Shown one piece after another: positions 45,209-56,110 of a DNA stretch of 64,000 nt (position 1 is the stretch's first letter; every line of letters begins with the position of its first letter). Source of the DNA: Chrysaora quinquecirrha (lineage: Eukaryota; Cnidaria; Scyphozoa; Semaeostomeae; Pelagiidae). Position numbers and translations under genes: made by a program. The notes under the pieces were generated by a model that searched no databases, was not told where the DNA came from, and saw nothing but the letters and a program-made list of their open reading frames with translations. The stretch lies in NCBI GenBank assembly GCA_014526335.1, contig JACTAT010000341.1, positions 648,433 through 712,432 on the forward strand, written 5' to 3'.

Positions 45209-48200
45209 TCACGAAAATTTGCATAAAACACAACAACATTGGTTCGCAACATCAAACTCGTGTTCACTATTTGAACTGCCAACATCTGAATCACCACTGT
45301 CCGCACTTGATTCACTGGCACCTGATGGTAACGATTCATTTTCTGTTTCACTCTCTGAGTCAATTTCACTTTCTAAGCCTGTCTCGCCTGCTACAGCTAC
45401 CACTTCGTCCTCCTCATCATCATCTTCATTGACATCCTCCTCATCAAATTCCTCTTCAATAACGGCATCTTGAAGTCTTCGCCCTTTTCAACATTGCCAC
45501 CATTTCCAACGTTTTTCAGTAGCTCAACACCTATGTGACTTTCGATGAGCCTTGCTTTCTCCTTCTTTTTCAACGACAAACTTTTGTTGTCAAGCTTGTG
45601 ATGAAGGATGTACTTATTCAATATTGGTACTCTTAATTTTTCAATTTGCCTGCTGGCATACAGATGCTCCCAATCAAAGGCATTATAACTCTTTCGGTCT
45701 TCGGTTTCTTTCTCTGCTCTTTTCAGATCTGATCTTTTCTTTTGCATTATTTCCCTATGCACACATTTCCTTGCATATTCTAGAACATGTTTCTTTTCCA
45801 CAATAATTTTGTCACAAAATTGCTGCAGATTTATTTCATCATCTATTTTAAGGGTGCCATTTCTTATTCCATCATTTATTTGCTTTCTGGGTTGAAAATC
45901 ATCAATTTCTCTATCAGCTGTTGGAGTTTCTGCCAATGATAGGTAGTGATACTCTGGTAATCTCCTTGCATCGGGCTTTGGTTGGGGAATAAATGCTAAT
46001 CCATCAACAACCTGTGGGCTGCATTGGCAATACCGACAAGGTGGTCCATCAGTTGATTTGCAGTTACCTTTCAAGTATTCCATAAATTTATCACCTCTCT
46101 TGAAATGGCTATCAGAAAATGATTCCAAGCTACTGTAGTAGTGGTAGCCTGAAACATTAGTTTTGGACGTTTTAGATGAGTTAATGAACTGGTCCAGATA
46201 TTTCTTATCGTTCAACAGCTGGTCACATATATCCTCTGCAACAAGGCCTTTTAATAGCGTTCCCTGGGGGCCTGGAGCACCATCCACTCGAGCAGCTAAA
46301 TCTTTACAAAGCATCTTGACGTTATATTTGGCTGTTTTATCTTTTTCCTTCTCTATTTCTTCAATGCTCATCTTTTCAATTTCTTCTATCACAGGAAGAT
46401 CTTTGTATTTCCATTTAATTGGGCCACCATCAACGATAGCGTCACCTATCAAGCTCTGGCATCTCTCTACCTCGTTGCTCGAATCACTTGGGGCTAAATG
46501 AAATCGTATGAAATAGTCACTAGCCAGTATTCTCACCCTCTGGGCTGCCCTGAAACATACCTCATGGTTGCTGACCCTACTCCAGGGCCTGCATCTGTAA
46601 GCTCACAGATAATTGGCTTTATTATAGGAAGCCTGACTTCGTTTATCTTAGCCTGAACTGTTTCACAAAACTCTTCGATGCTTCTAAGGTGATCCAATAA
46701 ATCCTCACCAGCAATCTTATCTTGAAGCATGCTCTCTAAATTTTTCACACCATCCTCCAACAAACTAACAGCTTTGAATATTTCATCGAGTAATCTTCTT
46801 TCAGCTTGATCATGATTGTCTTGGACATTCCCCTTGAGGCACCTACCATTCCTTATGGATCTTTGAAGCGCACTTGTCCTTGTAAGTTCGTATACTCTGA
46901 ACGGACAATTGTCAGTCGTCTCAACTTTTTTAATATCTTCCTCCATACAGCTATCCAAGAATATCCTGACACCAATTAGGATCGTGTAACAGATTCTTCT
47001 GAATTGTTTGCTGTACCCCTTCTCATTTGTGTCGACAACTTCTACCAAACTTGGGTCAATCACTGGGATGCTAAGTGATTCATTTGCCCAAACAGTGCCT
47101 GAACTCCCAATAAAGTGCTTAGATCGAAACCAACATATGGTTTGCTTTTCATGGATAACCACCTCATCAACGCCATTTATTGTTTGTACTTCCTTTTCCA
47201 TCACTCTGTGAGTGCCAGGGGTCACAATCAGAACTGAGTTGGGAAAATCGTACTTTGGCAGCACTCTTGCCTTTGACTGGTCTGTTGGTTGGAAGATCTT
47301 CATATTTCTTGTATTTCGAAATCCCATGCTTGTTCCAGGACAAAGATAAGCTTTATCGTCATCGCTTGTGAGAAAAATGTACTTTCCGTTATCATTTCCG
47401 AAAAGTGACAACGAGATCAACTTCTTATGTGCTTTTGAAAATGAGTTAGCTCATTGTCATTTCCCTCTGATTTTGGAGGTTTCTTGGTGCAGAATAGACC
47501 TAACCCTGTATGATTCTTCGCCTGCTTGCTCCTCTTATTTCTAGGTCTTGCCCTGTTGTACACAGTTGTTGCAGATCTGATCTCAGGGCGCCCTTGCTGA
47601 GACAGTGAGTAATTTGCTAGTTTTAAAAAGTCACGCTTTTTCACTCGTCGAGAACAGTACATGACTTCATCATGTCGTCTTCCATGGGCTGTCGTTTTTG
47701 ATTCAATGCACTCAAGAATGAATCTTTCATTTTCCTCATTTAGCATTTGAGGTCGTCCTCCACCAAGTTTTCTCCTTCCTAATCTTTGATCTTCGGACAG
47801 TTTGTTTGCTTTTCTTCTCGTCATTTGCTGTACCTTTCTTTTAGAAATTCTGTCTTCTTGCATCAGCAGGCTCCGAATTTCTGTTTCCTTGGTGGCAAGC
47901 ACTTGTAGATCATCTCGCAAGTCATCCAATCTTTCTGCTGGCCAATGATCATTATATTTTTCAATAATGTTCTGTTTCTCTTTAATTGTTGATCTTATAT
48001 GTTCCAACTTGTTACCCAAATTTTCATTGATTGCTTGCAAAGCATTCAAATTTTGCCCTGACTTTTGTTGTATCACAGCTAAGACTTCAGCAGTTTTATT
48101 CCCAATATCACCACAACTTATTCCTAGGGTTTTAAGTTCGCTGAAAGATCTTGATGAGCTCAAGAGAACTCTAAGTAGCTTGCGGTCCCATTCAGTATCA

Positions 48201-48841
48201 GCAGATGCAAGCATATCCCGAACAAAATCCTTATCAATTGTAAGTCTTGTACTAACTGGCTCATCTTCGTCATCGTCACCATAGACCTTTTCAAAGAAAT
48301 CCTCAAGATCCACACCATCAGGCCTTAACAAGATATACTCCCCCTTTCTCGCATGGTTGATTATATAAACAGGCAAACCATAATTAGGGTGACACAGTAA
48401 CTCTCGGAATCGTTTCTTTCCATCCTTACAATACTCTTCACTGTCATTGTTCAATGATTACGCTTGAAACAGCTCGAAGGCATCCTCAAAAGAAGAGTAG
48501 CTTTTTCTAACAGTCAATGTATCTCGTGCAGGGAGCTCCGCCAATAATATCTGAAGCACTGCTCGCAACTCTTTGAGATGAGCCAAAAATTCAGGCCGTT
48601 TCGTTCTACATTGAGTTAGTGCTTTATCCAAGACTAATTGCATCGATTTCAGGACATATTGATTTTGTCTTGACCTCTTTCTAATTTTGACCTCAGTGCA
48701 TTGGAATTTGCACTCCTCTTCATTTCTTCCAGTGCATCTCCTATAAATTGCTTTTGGAGGGAAAGAATTGATACATGATAAGCACAGATTATGAAAGCAT
48801 GTGGATGTTGTACTAAAACATTTAATTTCCAATAACGACAC
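45209..48841 (-). pseudogene. Large DDE-type transposase-like protein with Cys-rich N-terminus
   Basis: Four frame segments join into one protein of about 1,200 residues. N-terminus (48841-48458): a RING-like Cys/His cluster (CFHNLCLSC, CKFQC). After one in-phase TAA at about 48460, 48454-47417 holds a coiled coil and a basic HTH-like region (RRKANKLSEDQRLGRRK, GRPQMLNEENERFIL). A one-base loss in a T run near 47437 leads to 47420-46533, with TSDDDKAYLCPGTS (first Asp?). A one-base loss in a G run near 46570 leads to the TDAGPGVG-VSN box (second Asp?) and SNEVERCQSLIGDA (Glu?). The C-terminus is Lys-rich and then, after a third shift near 45480, a long Glu/Asp/Ser tail ending at 45209. The D/D/E assignment is inference. 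I recall similar proteins in cnidarian and sponge genomes but no named family. Confidence 0.65.
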
Positions 48842-49597
48842 AGCTTATAAACCTTAAAAGAAACTAACCCTTAGTACAGATCTAAAAAAAGGGATCTAGG
48901 TGTGCGAGATTTTTAGAGAGGGACACACCCCTCACCTATGCCTTTCGCCTTATGATCAACCACAGCCTTTTATTGAACAATTATTTTCGACTATAAAATT
49001 TTGGGCAGACAATAGCCACACGCCAAAAGAGACAAGTGCATATTGATCGACGAGATCTCGTGAGTGCAGAAGCATTTTTGCATTGTTGTTTCTATTTTTC
49101 TATTGTTAATCTCGTGTGGGCACACGCCATACTCCGAAGGTTGGCCGAAGAAAAAAACCAATAGCGTGTCATTCTGCGCACTTTAACCCATATTGGATCC
49201 ATTACAGGCCTAGATCAAAAAGTGATCCTACACTACAGTGACTTGATAATGAAGCCTCACCTTTGATATAATATGACAGCTTCAGTCGAACCTCTTTCCA
49301 GATTCTTCCAATTCTTCTATGCTGAACAGTGAACTATATAGAAGTAGTGAACTCATTTGTTGTTGTCTTTGGCTTATTTGTTTATTTGCACTTTGTTTCT
49401 TTGTTTATCCTGACACAAACAGTTGTAGCTCAGCAACAAAATCAAGAAAGAGAGATTGGTGTGGAGAATTGTATTTGCCATGCGCGAGGAATCCACAGAG
49501 ATGCAAGGGAGACTCGTTTCCAAAATCAGGCCAGGCACTCAGCACTCAGGCACCTGCCTCCCGCCAAAAAATAATCGTGTGTACTTTCAAGATAAAT

Positions 49598-51134
49598 ATG
49601 GCGCCTTCTGATGATAATCATAGCAGCGAACCTTTGACTGCAGAAGAAAGGCTGAGACAGTGGCTTAGAGAAATCAATCTGCAGCAGTACGCCGATCGTT
49701 TTTTAGAAGAAGGATATGATGATATCACGCAATTTATTTTGATGAGTGAAACAGAAGTTGATGAGATGTTGCAAGAAACAGGTCTGGGAAGGAAGCCAGG
49801 ACACAAGAAGCGATTCAAGTCTAACTGGATAATCCTCCGGAGCAAAGAAAATGCCCATCGTGTTGGTGTTGAAAACCCTACCAGCAAGCAAAACCAGCAT
49901 GTTGCTCCAGATCCATTTAAAGGTAAACACAGGTGTGATTATGATTTGTGCCCTGTACTGTAGGCCTGTTATGTTGTGAAAATTCTCGTTTCATGGGGAA
50001 ACTACCAATGCATTTTATTGAACATCAATGAATGTGACAGATTTGGTTGAGGAGTCTGACATATTTTAACTTGCTACTATATCAAATTTGTGAACTTGCT
50101 GGTTTCCTTCTGAGATTTCCTTCCATCAATCAGTTTCCTTATTTTTATCTGTGTATCTTTAGATTGCTTGCTGAAAATCATACTCTTAATCTTAGTGCCT
50201 GCATATCTAAGAGATCTGGAAATACCAAACATTGGCACTTCAAGAAGACTGCAAGACTATAATGAAATTTTAAAGCAGATATGTCAGTCAGCAGATGGCC
50301 TTGTGTCTCCATTGCAGCTGCATGATTACATTGTTAGTCAACGTGAAGTAAGGTGGTCTGTCAAGGAGGATATTGATCAACTTGAGCATGAAAAAGCAAG
50401 CCTGCTTGACCCAGCATCAGGGTATGGACAGAATATTGCCAAGTATTCCGACTGTAATGATCTGCGTACTGCTGCAGATGAAGTGTGCTAATACAATCAA
50501 GGCTTTGAATGTGCTTAATGTAAAGCTTAAAGGAAAGAAAGATGAACTAATTGACAGGCGAAAAAATCTTTTTGACAAGGCAACTCTTAAGATAAAGGAA
50601 TGGAAGGCAAATGAGTTGTCCTTTTATGATACTGTTTTAAAATCTGTTGTTGATGGTATCAGTGAAATAAACTCAAAGACTGCATTGATGAGTAACACTT
50701 TGGTATTCCTGAATGGCAGGTTTCCAGCAAGTGTGGCACAGAAATTAGAAGACAGGAGGATTAGGAAAAGAAAGAAGGATAACAAAAACAAAGACATACG
50801 GCGTGCAAAAGCAAGGCTTAATGAGGGAAAGAGAAAGCTCATAAAACTTCTTCTAGGGGGTAGGGATAGCCCAGCATTAACAATTGAAGATTTAGAAGGA
50901 TTTGATATGGCAACGCTGAAGCCAAGATTGAACCCATTGATAACCCTCATCAAGGATCAAACATTCAAAGGAGCAGAAGCAAAATTGTGGGCTGAGAATG
51001 CTGTGAAAAGTTTAACCATTCGACAGGCAGAGACAAAAGAACACAATGCACAGTCTTCTGAAATGAGAAAGCATCAGAAAGTAGACAAAGCCCAGCAAGC
51101 AGTTGCATTTAAAAACTACTTTCAGAAGAACTAG
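49598..51134 (+). CDS. SAM-domain protein of the unclassified transposon, exons 49598-49922 and 50163-51134
   Basis: ATG 49598 (MAPSDDNHSSEPL). Residues ~15-75 form a sterile alpha motif: RLRQWLREINLQQYADRF, ITQFILMSETEVDEML, GLGRKPGHKKRF. Donor AAAG|GTAAAC at 49923 and acceptor CTTTAG ending 50162 give a phase-1 join (PFK-DCLLK). Exon 2 continues with DLEIPNIGTSRRLQDYNEIL and VSPLQLHDYIV. A frameshift near 50485 leads to a Lys-rich coiled-coil region (LKGKKDELIDRRKNL, RRIRKRKKDNKNKDIRRAK) and a stop at 51134. SAM domains mediate protein-protein or RNA binding; here it may be an accessory transposition factor. It is divergent from the DDE gene, with 757 bp between starts. It is not a host gene, because it lies inside the TIRs. 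Confidence 0.65.
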
Positions 51135-51373
51135 CTTAAAAAGGAATCCTTGGGTCATAGATAAAAACTGAAGCACACTGCTTATATGTATTTCTGAAGA
51201 AAAAGTGTTTTTAGAAGCTAACTGGATTTACTATATACATCAAATTATTTTCATACCCCCTCCTTAATATGTGCTTTATTTTTCGTCACCCCTCCCTCTG
51301 AGTAGGAAAAATTTTAGTCCCCCCTCCAAGAGGTCTTTCGCCCCCTCCCCTGGCATAATTAATGACCGGTCCC

Positions 51374-52212
51374 CAAGTTTTCATATAAGAAACCGTATTT
51401 CGCAAGTATGTGATTTGATAAACAAAGAACAACGGGGGTTCTGTCGAACTAAAAGCTACCCTCCTGATATCGCATCACGAGGAATTGAGTTCTGTAAAAT
51501 TTTTGCAAATTGACTCTGGTGGAATGAACCACCCTTGCTAAAACAAGATCGGGAATTCTGGCCAAAATTTGAAAACAAAACATTCAAAAAAACCCACGCA
51601 CCCTGAGCAGATGAGCCCTAACGTGACTGTCGTACAGGAATGACTCTAAATCTGTACAAAATAATTCCATTTCAAAAATTTGGTAATTACGATCATTTAA
51701 TCGGAATAACTGTGCGGATTCATCGAACTATCGAAAGATTTATCAAAAATTGAAGAACAAAGTAAAGAATTCCGCACAAAACGAACCCAGTTTCAATCAG
51801 GCCAAAACTCTTTGGCATCGAGAGATTCCTAAATCATTTTCTACTGACCCAAAACACGCCCAAAATGGGAAATTTTACAGAAGATCAAGGAATCATAAGA
51901 GTAGGGGGGAGACTTCAATATTCTTCCTTACCCTACAATGCTGCATATCCGGTCTTGATACCAAGACATCATCAATTTGCAAAACTAGTGGTGCAAATGG
52001 CACACGAAATGGTTAAACATAACGGAGTAAGAGAGACTTTGATGCAGTTGAGGTCTGAATACTGGATTGCTAAAGGTCCGCAAATCTTCAAGTCTATTTT
52101 GTCAAAATACGTAATTGGTAAGAGAACTACTGGAAAACCTAATGAAACACCTAGGGCTCCTCCGCTGCCCTCTTATCGCGTATCTGAAGAAACAGCGTTC
52201 ACTTAAGTCACT
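51374..52212 (+). pseudogene. BEL/Pao pol, RNase H end and integrase zinc domain
   Basis: Resumes the BEL frame after the transposon: SFHIRNRISQVCDL, PPDIASRGIEF (the conserved 'DIASRG' end of BEL RNase H), LWWNEPPLL. Then after frame breaks comes the integrase N-terminal zinc domain with IIRVGGRLQYSSLPYN, HHQFAKLVV, AHEMVKHNGVRETL, KYVIGKR (the second Cys of the pair not evident) and PPLPSYRVSEETAFT. It stops at the DIRS insertion. The segment shows BEL order exactly. Confidence 0.88.
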
Positions 52213-52522
52213 GTAGATTCCAAAATTAACCGAACGTAGTGACGGGTAATTTGGATTCTATGAGCTGTGAACTGCAAGGAGCAGTAGACTACATGAGATC
52301 GCGCGCACACGCAGGAAGATCACTATTTAAAGAGCACGGAAAGAGGACAGATGGATAAATCATGGTGCTGAATTTTGCTGAATCTTGAAGTTCAGCTACT
52401 CTCTTGTTGTATATTATTGAAGGGTGGGAACGGGCATGGCATGTAGTCTACTGCTCCTTGCTGTTCACAGCTCATAGAATCCAAATTACCCGTCACTACG
52501 TTCGGTTAATTTTGGATTCTAC
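52213..52522. repeat. DIRS 3' terminal hairpin (inverted repeat)
   Basis: Left arm 52213-52295 and right arm 52440-52522 are near-perfect reverse complements of about 83 bp (CCAAAATTAACCGAACGTAG, GGATTCTATGAGCTGTGAAC, CAAGGAGCAGTAGACTACATG), separated by about 144 bp that contains the second terminal-repeat portion. It would form a strong hairpin. Confidence 0.88.
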
Positions 52523-52762
52523 CTCGCTGCTCCTGCGTTGGAGCAGAGCAGCCTACATGAGACTTTAAAGCCCTGTCTGAATGGAGTGCAAAGCTGCGGA
52601 TAGCCTGCCAAAGGTGCTGCTGGTACAGCAAGTTTAGACTAAACGAAATACAAATTTTTCCCCACTTTTTATGTATTTTACATGTAACAGAACAAGTGAA
52701 TAGCTTTTCAAACAAAACTTTGCTGCTTAAGCAGTCCTGGTTAACAAGGAATAAGTACATCA

Positions 52763-53392
52763 TCAATTAACATTAGACAGCAATGTCTCAACAAAATCGT
52801 GGTCTGTTTTGTCAGATCCAATTATGTCTTTATCATAAAATGTTTTAAAAGTGTTATCATTGCTCCAGCACCCTCTCTTGAGAATATCTTCAATTGAAAT
52901 CCCAAGCTGTTTTGCTTTGCTAGCTGCAGCTGAGCGACAGCTACGTGCTTGGAAAATTTTTATATCTATTCTGGCTGATTTCAGGTCATTCTTTATCCAC
53001 CGAGAGATGGTGCCTATTGAAGCAGGTTTATACGGGATGCCATATGTGATAAAGAGCAGTTTTATATCTTTTGTTACCAAGGAATAACGTTTTTTGAGGT
53101 AAACCTCCATGCACTGCACTACGCAGAGCTTGCCATTTAGTCTGTATCTTTTATAAACAATGGGTTCCATCGATTTCCCTGGCCTTGTGTGTTTTAAGAC
53201 CTCGTGAGGCAGTATTATCATTTCTGTGTCAGTGATAATGACATTGTCCACTGAGATGGTTCGCAGCCAGTTTTTCCTTTTCGCGCCTAATAACATGAGA
53301 AGCATTGCAAGTTTCTGTGTGATATCCTTTAGAGACAGTAAATTATTCTCTGGAAGACTGTTATAGAAATGCAGCACTTCATTTAAATCCAT
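52763..53392 (-). CDS. DIRS tyrosine recombinase
   Basis: About 209 codons of a YR integrase core, apparently open. It starts MDLNEVLHFYNSLPENN; then LAMLLMLLGAKRKNWL (first conserved helix, where the expected Arg is not clear), a basic middle (YKRYRLNGKLCVVQ), TISRWIKNDLKSARID, and the catalytic end: ARSCRSAAASKAKQLG (Arg-box), GCWSNDNTFKTFYDKD with W-S-N and the likely nucleophile Tyr in FYDK. It would recombine the circular cDNA into the target. It follows RT/RH, as in DIRS1. The start is taken from the open frame and may continue upstream into the damaged RNase H region. Confidence 0.8.
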   Translation of the reverse strand: MDLNEVLHFYNSLPENNLLSLKDITQKLAMLLMLLGAKRKNWLRTISVDNVIITDTEMIILPHEVLKHTRPGKSMEPIVYKRYRLNGKLCVVQCMEVYLKKRYSLVTKDIKLLFITYGIPYKPASIGTISRWIKNDLKSARIDIKIFQARSCRSAAASKAKQLGISIEDILKRGCWSNDNTFKTFYDKDIIGSDKTDHDFVETLLSNVN

Positions 53393-53397
53393 GTGGT

Positions 53398-54830
53398 TTA
53401 TGTAAACAATAGCAGTGCAGTTGCTGCACAGAGTCCACTATACCTGATTCTAATATGCTTGTAGGCTTTCTGGCCATAGTAGGCTTCTATTGCCAATAAG
53501 GCTGCTTTCAACTCTAAGAAGTTAATGTGATTTAGTTCCATGTAGCTACCCATTGCTCCATCTTCCCCCAAGACATGTTGGGACTTTTCCATCTGTTCCC
53601 CAGCCCTTATGGCTTTCACGTGACATCAGTAGTGATTAGACAATCTACTGGGGAGATATCTCAATGTATCTAACAGAGGACCTGATATGGTGTTGCCACC
53701 ACTTTTCCATCTGTTCCCCCAGCCCTTATGAAGTTCCTCTACAGACCCCTGATATGGTGTTGCCACCAGAGAAGTTCCTCTACAGAGCCCGAGGGTAGCT
53801 GTGGCAGTTTGGTCTCAAAGTCTCCTTTAGCGAACCTCAATTGTTTTATTTTGAACCTTTCTAAATTTCGGTACTGCAACTGGCCAAAGGGGATGGCTGG
53901 AAAAGTTGAAATCAGGGATCATATAACTGAGGATAAATGCCTGATGGTCCGATGTTTCATTTCTCTGAACTCTGTTATCTTCTGGATAGTTTTCTCCCTT
54001 TTCTCCTCAGAAAGTTTGACAGTCATTGAACTTGAATCAATAACGAAACCAAGGAATTCTATGGATTGAGTTGGAGTGAGGATGGACTTTTTTGCATGCA
54101 TAGTGAAACCAAGACCCCGCAACAGTGCAACAGTTTCAGTTATGTTTTGCATGCATTCATCATAACTGTTGCCTTGTAAATAAGTGTCGTCTACAAAGAC
54201 GACTGAGGAGAAGCAATTTTGTCTGGGTTTGCTGAAAGGGGGTTTCAGCATTTTAGTGAAAATTCTCATGGCTTCAGCATATCCGTTATGCATAGCCTTA
54301 AATTGGTACAGTCTATCCTCCCATAAGAATTTGAGATATTTCTGATGGTCCTTATGAACTGGGATTGTGTAGAAAGCATCTTTTAGATCTACACTGGCCA
54401 TCCACACCCCTGGTTGTATAATGTTCAATACATTATCCAGGGATTCCATTTTAAAATGGTTGTAATAAACATTGTTGTTTAATTTCTTAAGATTTAGAAT
54501 CATGCGCACGCTGCCGTCTTTCTTTGTTCTTGTAAATATAGGTGAGATAAAATCTTCTGATTCTGCCTGACATTCTGAAATGACCGGTTTTTGTATTAAG
54601 GTCTGTATTTCATTGTCGATTGCCCTACATTCATCAGTACTGAGCTGAGATGAAAATGTGTTTGATGAGCATGGCTCAGCAAACAGGTCTATGGTTAGTC
54701 CATTCTGGACAATATCAAGAAAAAATTTGTCTTGTGTAATGTTGGCCCAGTTGGCATAATTGTCACCTATTTTTCCAGCTTTAAAAGTCAACATGTCTAA
54801 AGTCAGTTGCTCAATTGACAAAGTACTCAC
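53398..54830 (-). pseudogene. DIRS reverse transcriptase and RNase H
   Basis: 54830-53919 is a long open RT frame: FAEPCSSNTFSSQLS, ISPIFTRTKKDGSVRMILN, MASVDLKDAFYTIPVHKDHQ (first catalytic Asp), FKAMHNGYAEAMRIFTKML, VVFVDDTYLQG (the F-V-D-D active site) and IEFLGFVIDSSSMTV. Beyond it the sequence is scrambled by short duplications (53560-53800). RNase H remnants appear at 53619-53398 (HINFLELKAALLAIEAYY). RT looks intact; RNase H is not. Confidence 0.85.
53560..53800. repeat. Shuffled short duplications in the DIRS RNase H region
   Basis: Three words each occur twice in close succession: CTTTTCCATCTGTTCCCC plus AGCCCTTATG, CCTGATATGGTGTTGCCACC, and GAAGTTCCTCTACAGA. The order is interleaved, as expected from template switching or microhomology repair. 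It removes the RNase H active-site region. Confidence 0.8.
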
Positions 54831-54847
54831 CCCCGATGTTTCACTGA

Positions 54848-55890
54848 CTACTGCTGCTGTTGTTGTCTGCCCTGTCTCCGGTAGACACCCTTCTTCCCAG
54901 GGGCAGAGCTTCTCTGGGGGGTGAACTTGTTTTTTGGACCAGATCTATTTTGGTATTTGCCACCATATGGTTTTGTGTATTGCTGCTTTGAGCCAGAGTT
55001 GGTTTTAGATAGTGCAGTGTTAGTGGCCTTGATGCTTGAAATCCTCTTTGAGAGGTCATCTCCAAACAATAATTCTGATGCTGGAGGGACATTTGATGAA
55101 AGTCCCTTCAAATTGGCAGGGAGACTGGGCTTGATTAAGTCTCGCTGCATTTGATGCAACTTCTGTGAGGCATGGCCCAGGAGGGCAATGGCATCAGTGG
55201 CAGATACGACTAGGGAATTCAGTGGAATGTCCTGTAAGGATTCCTTACCCTTTATCAGTTGATGGCCAATATTGGCAAGTGTGCAAGCAGCTTTATTAAG
55301 CAGATTTAGATTTTTCTGAAGTGTGATGTCTTGTAATTTTTTAGCTGAGGCCAGCGTCCCCCAGATTTCTGGGTTGCATTTAGCTGCAGCCACACTGTTG
55401 CAGTTTTTAGGAAGGGGGTATTTCTTCAATGTTTCTTTGATCTTGTCATCTTGCATCTTATTGGCATAGAGGTTGTTTATAATCTTAGCAAGCTTGGGGT
55501 TAATGCTTATGGTATGCTTATGCTGTCATCATCAACATCCTCATGAGATGCTGAGTCTGATAAGGAGTATGTCTCACGCTCTTCTACCGAGGTACTGGCG
55601 TGGTTATGATCAACATACTCTGCAACGTTGCCTGCATGGCTGAGCCTGGCATCTTTGGTAGCAGAAGAATCCACTGACGATGCATCAGTCTTACGTTTTC
55701 TCTCACCTGAGGCCTGGAAAACTGTTGTTAGCAAGTCTGTTAGCTTGCTGAACGAAGATTCGATTGTGTCGGATACGAAATGCATTTGCTCCCTTTGGGA
55801 GTTCCGAATTAGGTTGACTACGTCTTGTGTCTCCGAAATTGTAACATTCTCTCCAGCTGGTGGAGTTGGAGACTGAAGTTCTTCAGTCAT
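54848..55890 (-). pseudogene. DIRS gag-like protein
   Basis: 55890-55507 (MTEELQSPTPPAGENVTISE, ending in an acidic Ser/Asp stretch) and 55456-54848 lie in different frames and are parts of one gag-like protein. The second part holds YPLPKNCNSVAAAKCNPEIW, a helical region with NKAACTLANIGHQL and a basic tail ending in Arg/Gln (GRRQ-type, then CAG/CAA repeats). This matches the position and composition of DIRS ORF1. It probably packages the RNA. A frameshift of one or two bases is needed near 55480. Confidence 0.7.
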
Positions 55891-56058
55891 ATTATGTGAA
55901 ACACAACGATTACGAAGATATTAAAAAATTAAAAGTTGTACTTATCTTTTGAAACGTGCTTCTTCTTAGCTTTCTTCCACGACGTGGTTGCAAGTAATCT
56001 TCCTGCGCGTGCACGCGATCTCATGTAGGCTGCTCTGCTCCAACGCAGGAGCAGCGAG

Positions 56059-56110
56059 GTAGAATTTGCTGGACCATTGTATGTTCGAAATATCTTTGGG
56101 GAAGACAGGC
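56059..56110 (+). pseudogene. BEL/Pao integrase core, first strand
   Basis: Immediately after the DIRS end the plus strand reads VEFAGPLYVRNIFGED, the start of the BEL integrase catalytic core, where the usual Asp of VDFAGP is Glu. It joins the segment ending SEETAFT at 52205. Downstream the frame decays and I cannot follow the integrase further. Confidence 0.8.

Larger units (their letters stand above)
43771..51373. mobile_element. Unclassified 7.6 kb DNA transposon with DDE-type and SAM-domain genes
   Basis: Terminal inverted repeats of about 36 bp: left GGGACCAGTCATTAATTATA, with CCAGGGGAGGGGG continuing to 43805; the right end is the reverse complement with a few changes, ending GACCGGTCCC at 51373. 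Subterminal regions at both ends carry C-rich words such as TTTNGTCCCCCCTCC. Inside are a long minus-strand gene (45209-48841) and a plus-strand two-exon SAM gene (49598-51134), divergently transcribed. It interrupts a BEL pol frame. No clear target duplication is visible in the A-rich left flank. I cannot assign it to any named superfamily. Confidence 0.75.
52213..56063 (-). mobile_element. DIRS-type tyrosine-recombinase retrotransposon
   Basis: Minus orientation, about 3.85 kb. Gene order gag, RT/RNase H, tyrosine recombinase. Ends are inverted rather than direct repeats: the 5' end (56063-55985, minus strand) matches the plus-strand left end near 52279-52330 through CTACATGAGATCGCG and GCAGGAAGAT. 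A further internal copy at about 52514-52563 is the complement of the 5' terminus (internal complementary region). This ITR-plus-ICR design is diagnostic of DIRS elements, which integrate by YR without conventional target duplication. The only shared junction word is GTAGA. Confidence 0.88.
41290..56110 (+). mobile_element. BEL/Pao LTR retrotransposon, split by two insertions
   Basis: Plus-strand pol order is zinc knuckle, protease, RT and RNase H (41330-43770), then C-terminal RNase H and integrase zinc domain (51374-52212), then the first integrase core strand (56059-56110). Reading the three parts together gives a continuous BEL-type pol. The gaps are a 7.6 kb DNA transposon (43771-51373) and a DIRS element (about 52213-56063). 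LTRs were not identified, so outer limits are only those of the coding signal. Confidence 0.82.

Noticed and set aside
45129..45473. Serine-rich plus-strand frame
   Set aside because: Mirror of the acidic Glu/Asp/Ser tail of the minus-strand transposase.
49598..51134. Host SAM-domain gene
   Set aside because: It lies inside the TIRs of the 7.6 kb transposon that splits the BEL element.
52213..52522. Independent hairpin MITE inserted next to DIRS
   Set aside because: The hairpin shares sequence with the DIRS 5' end and lies inside the BEL-defined insertion limits, so it is the DIRS terminal structure.
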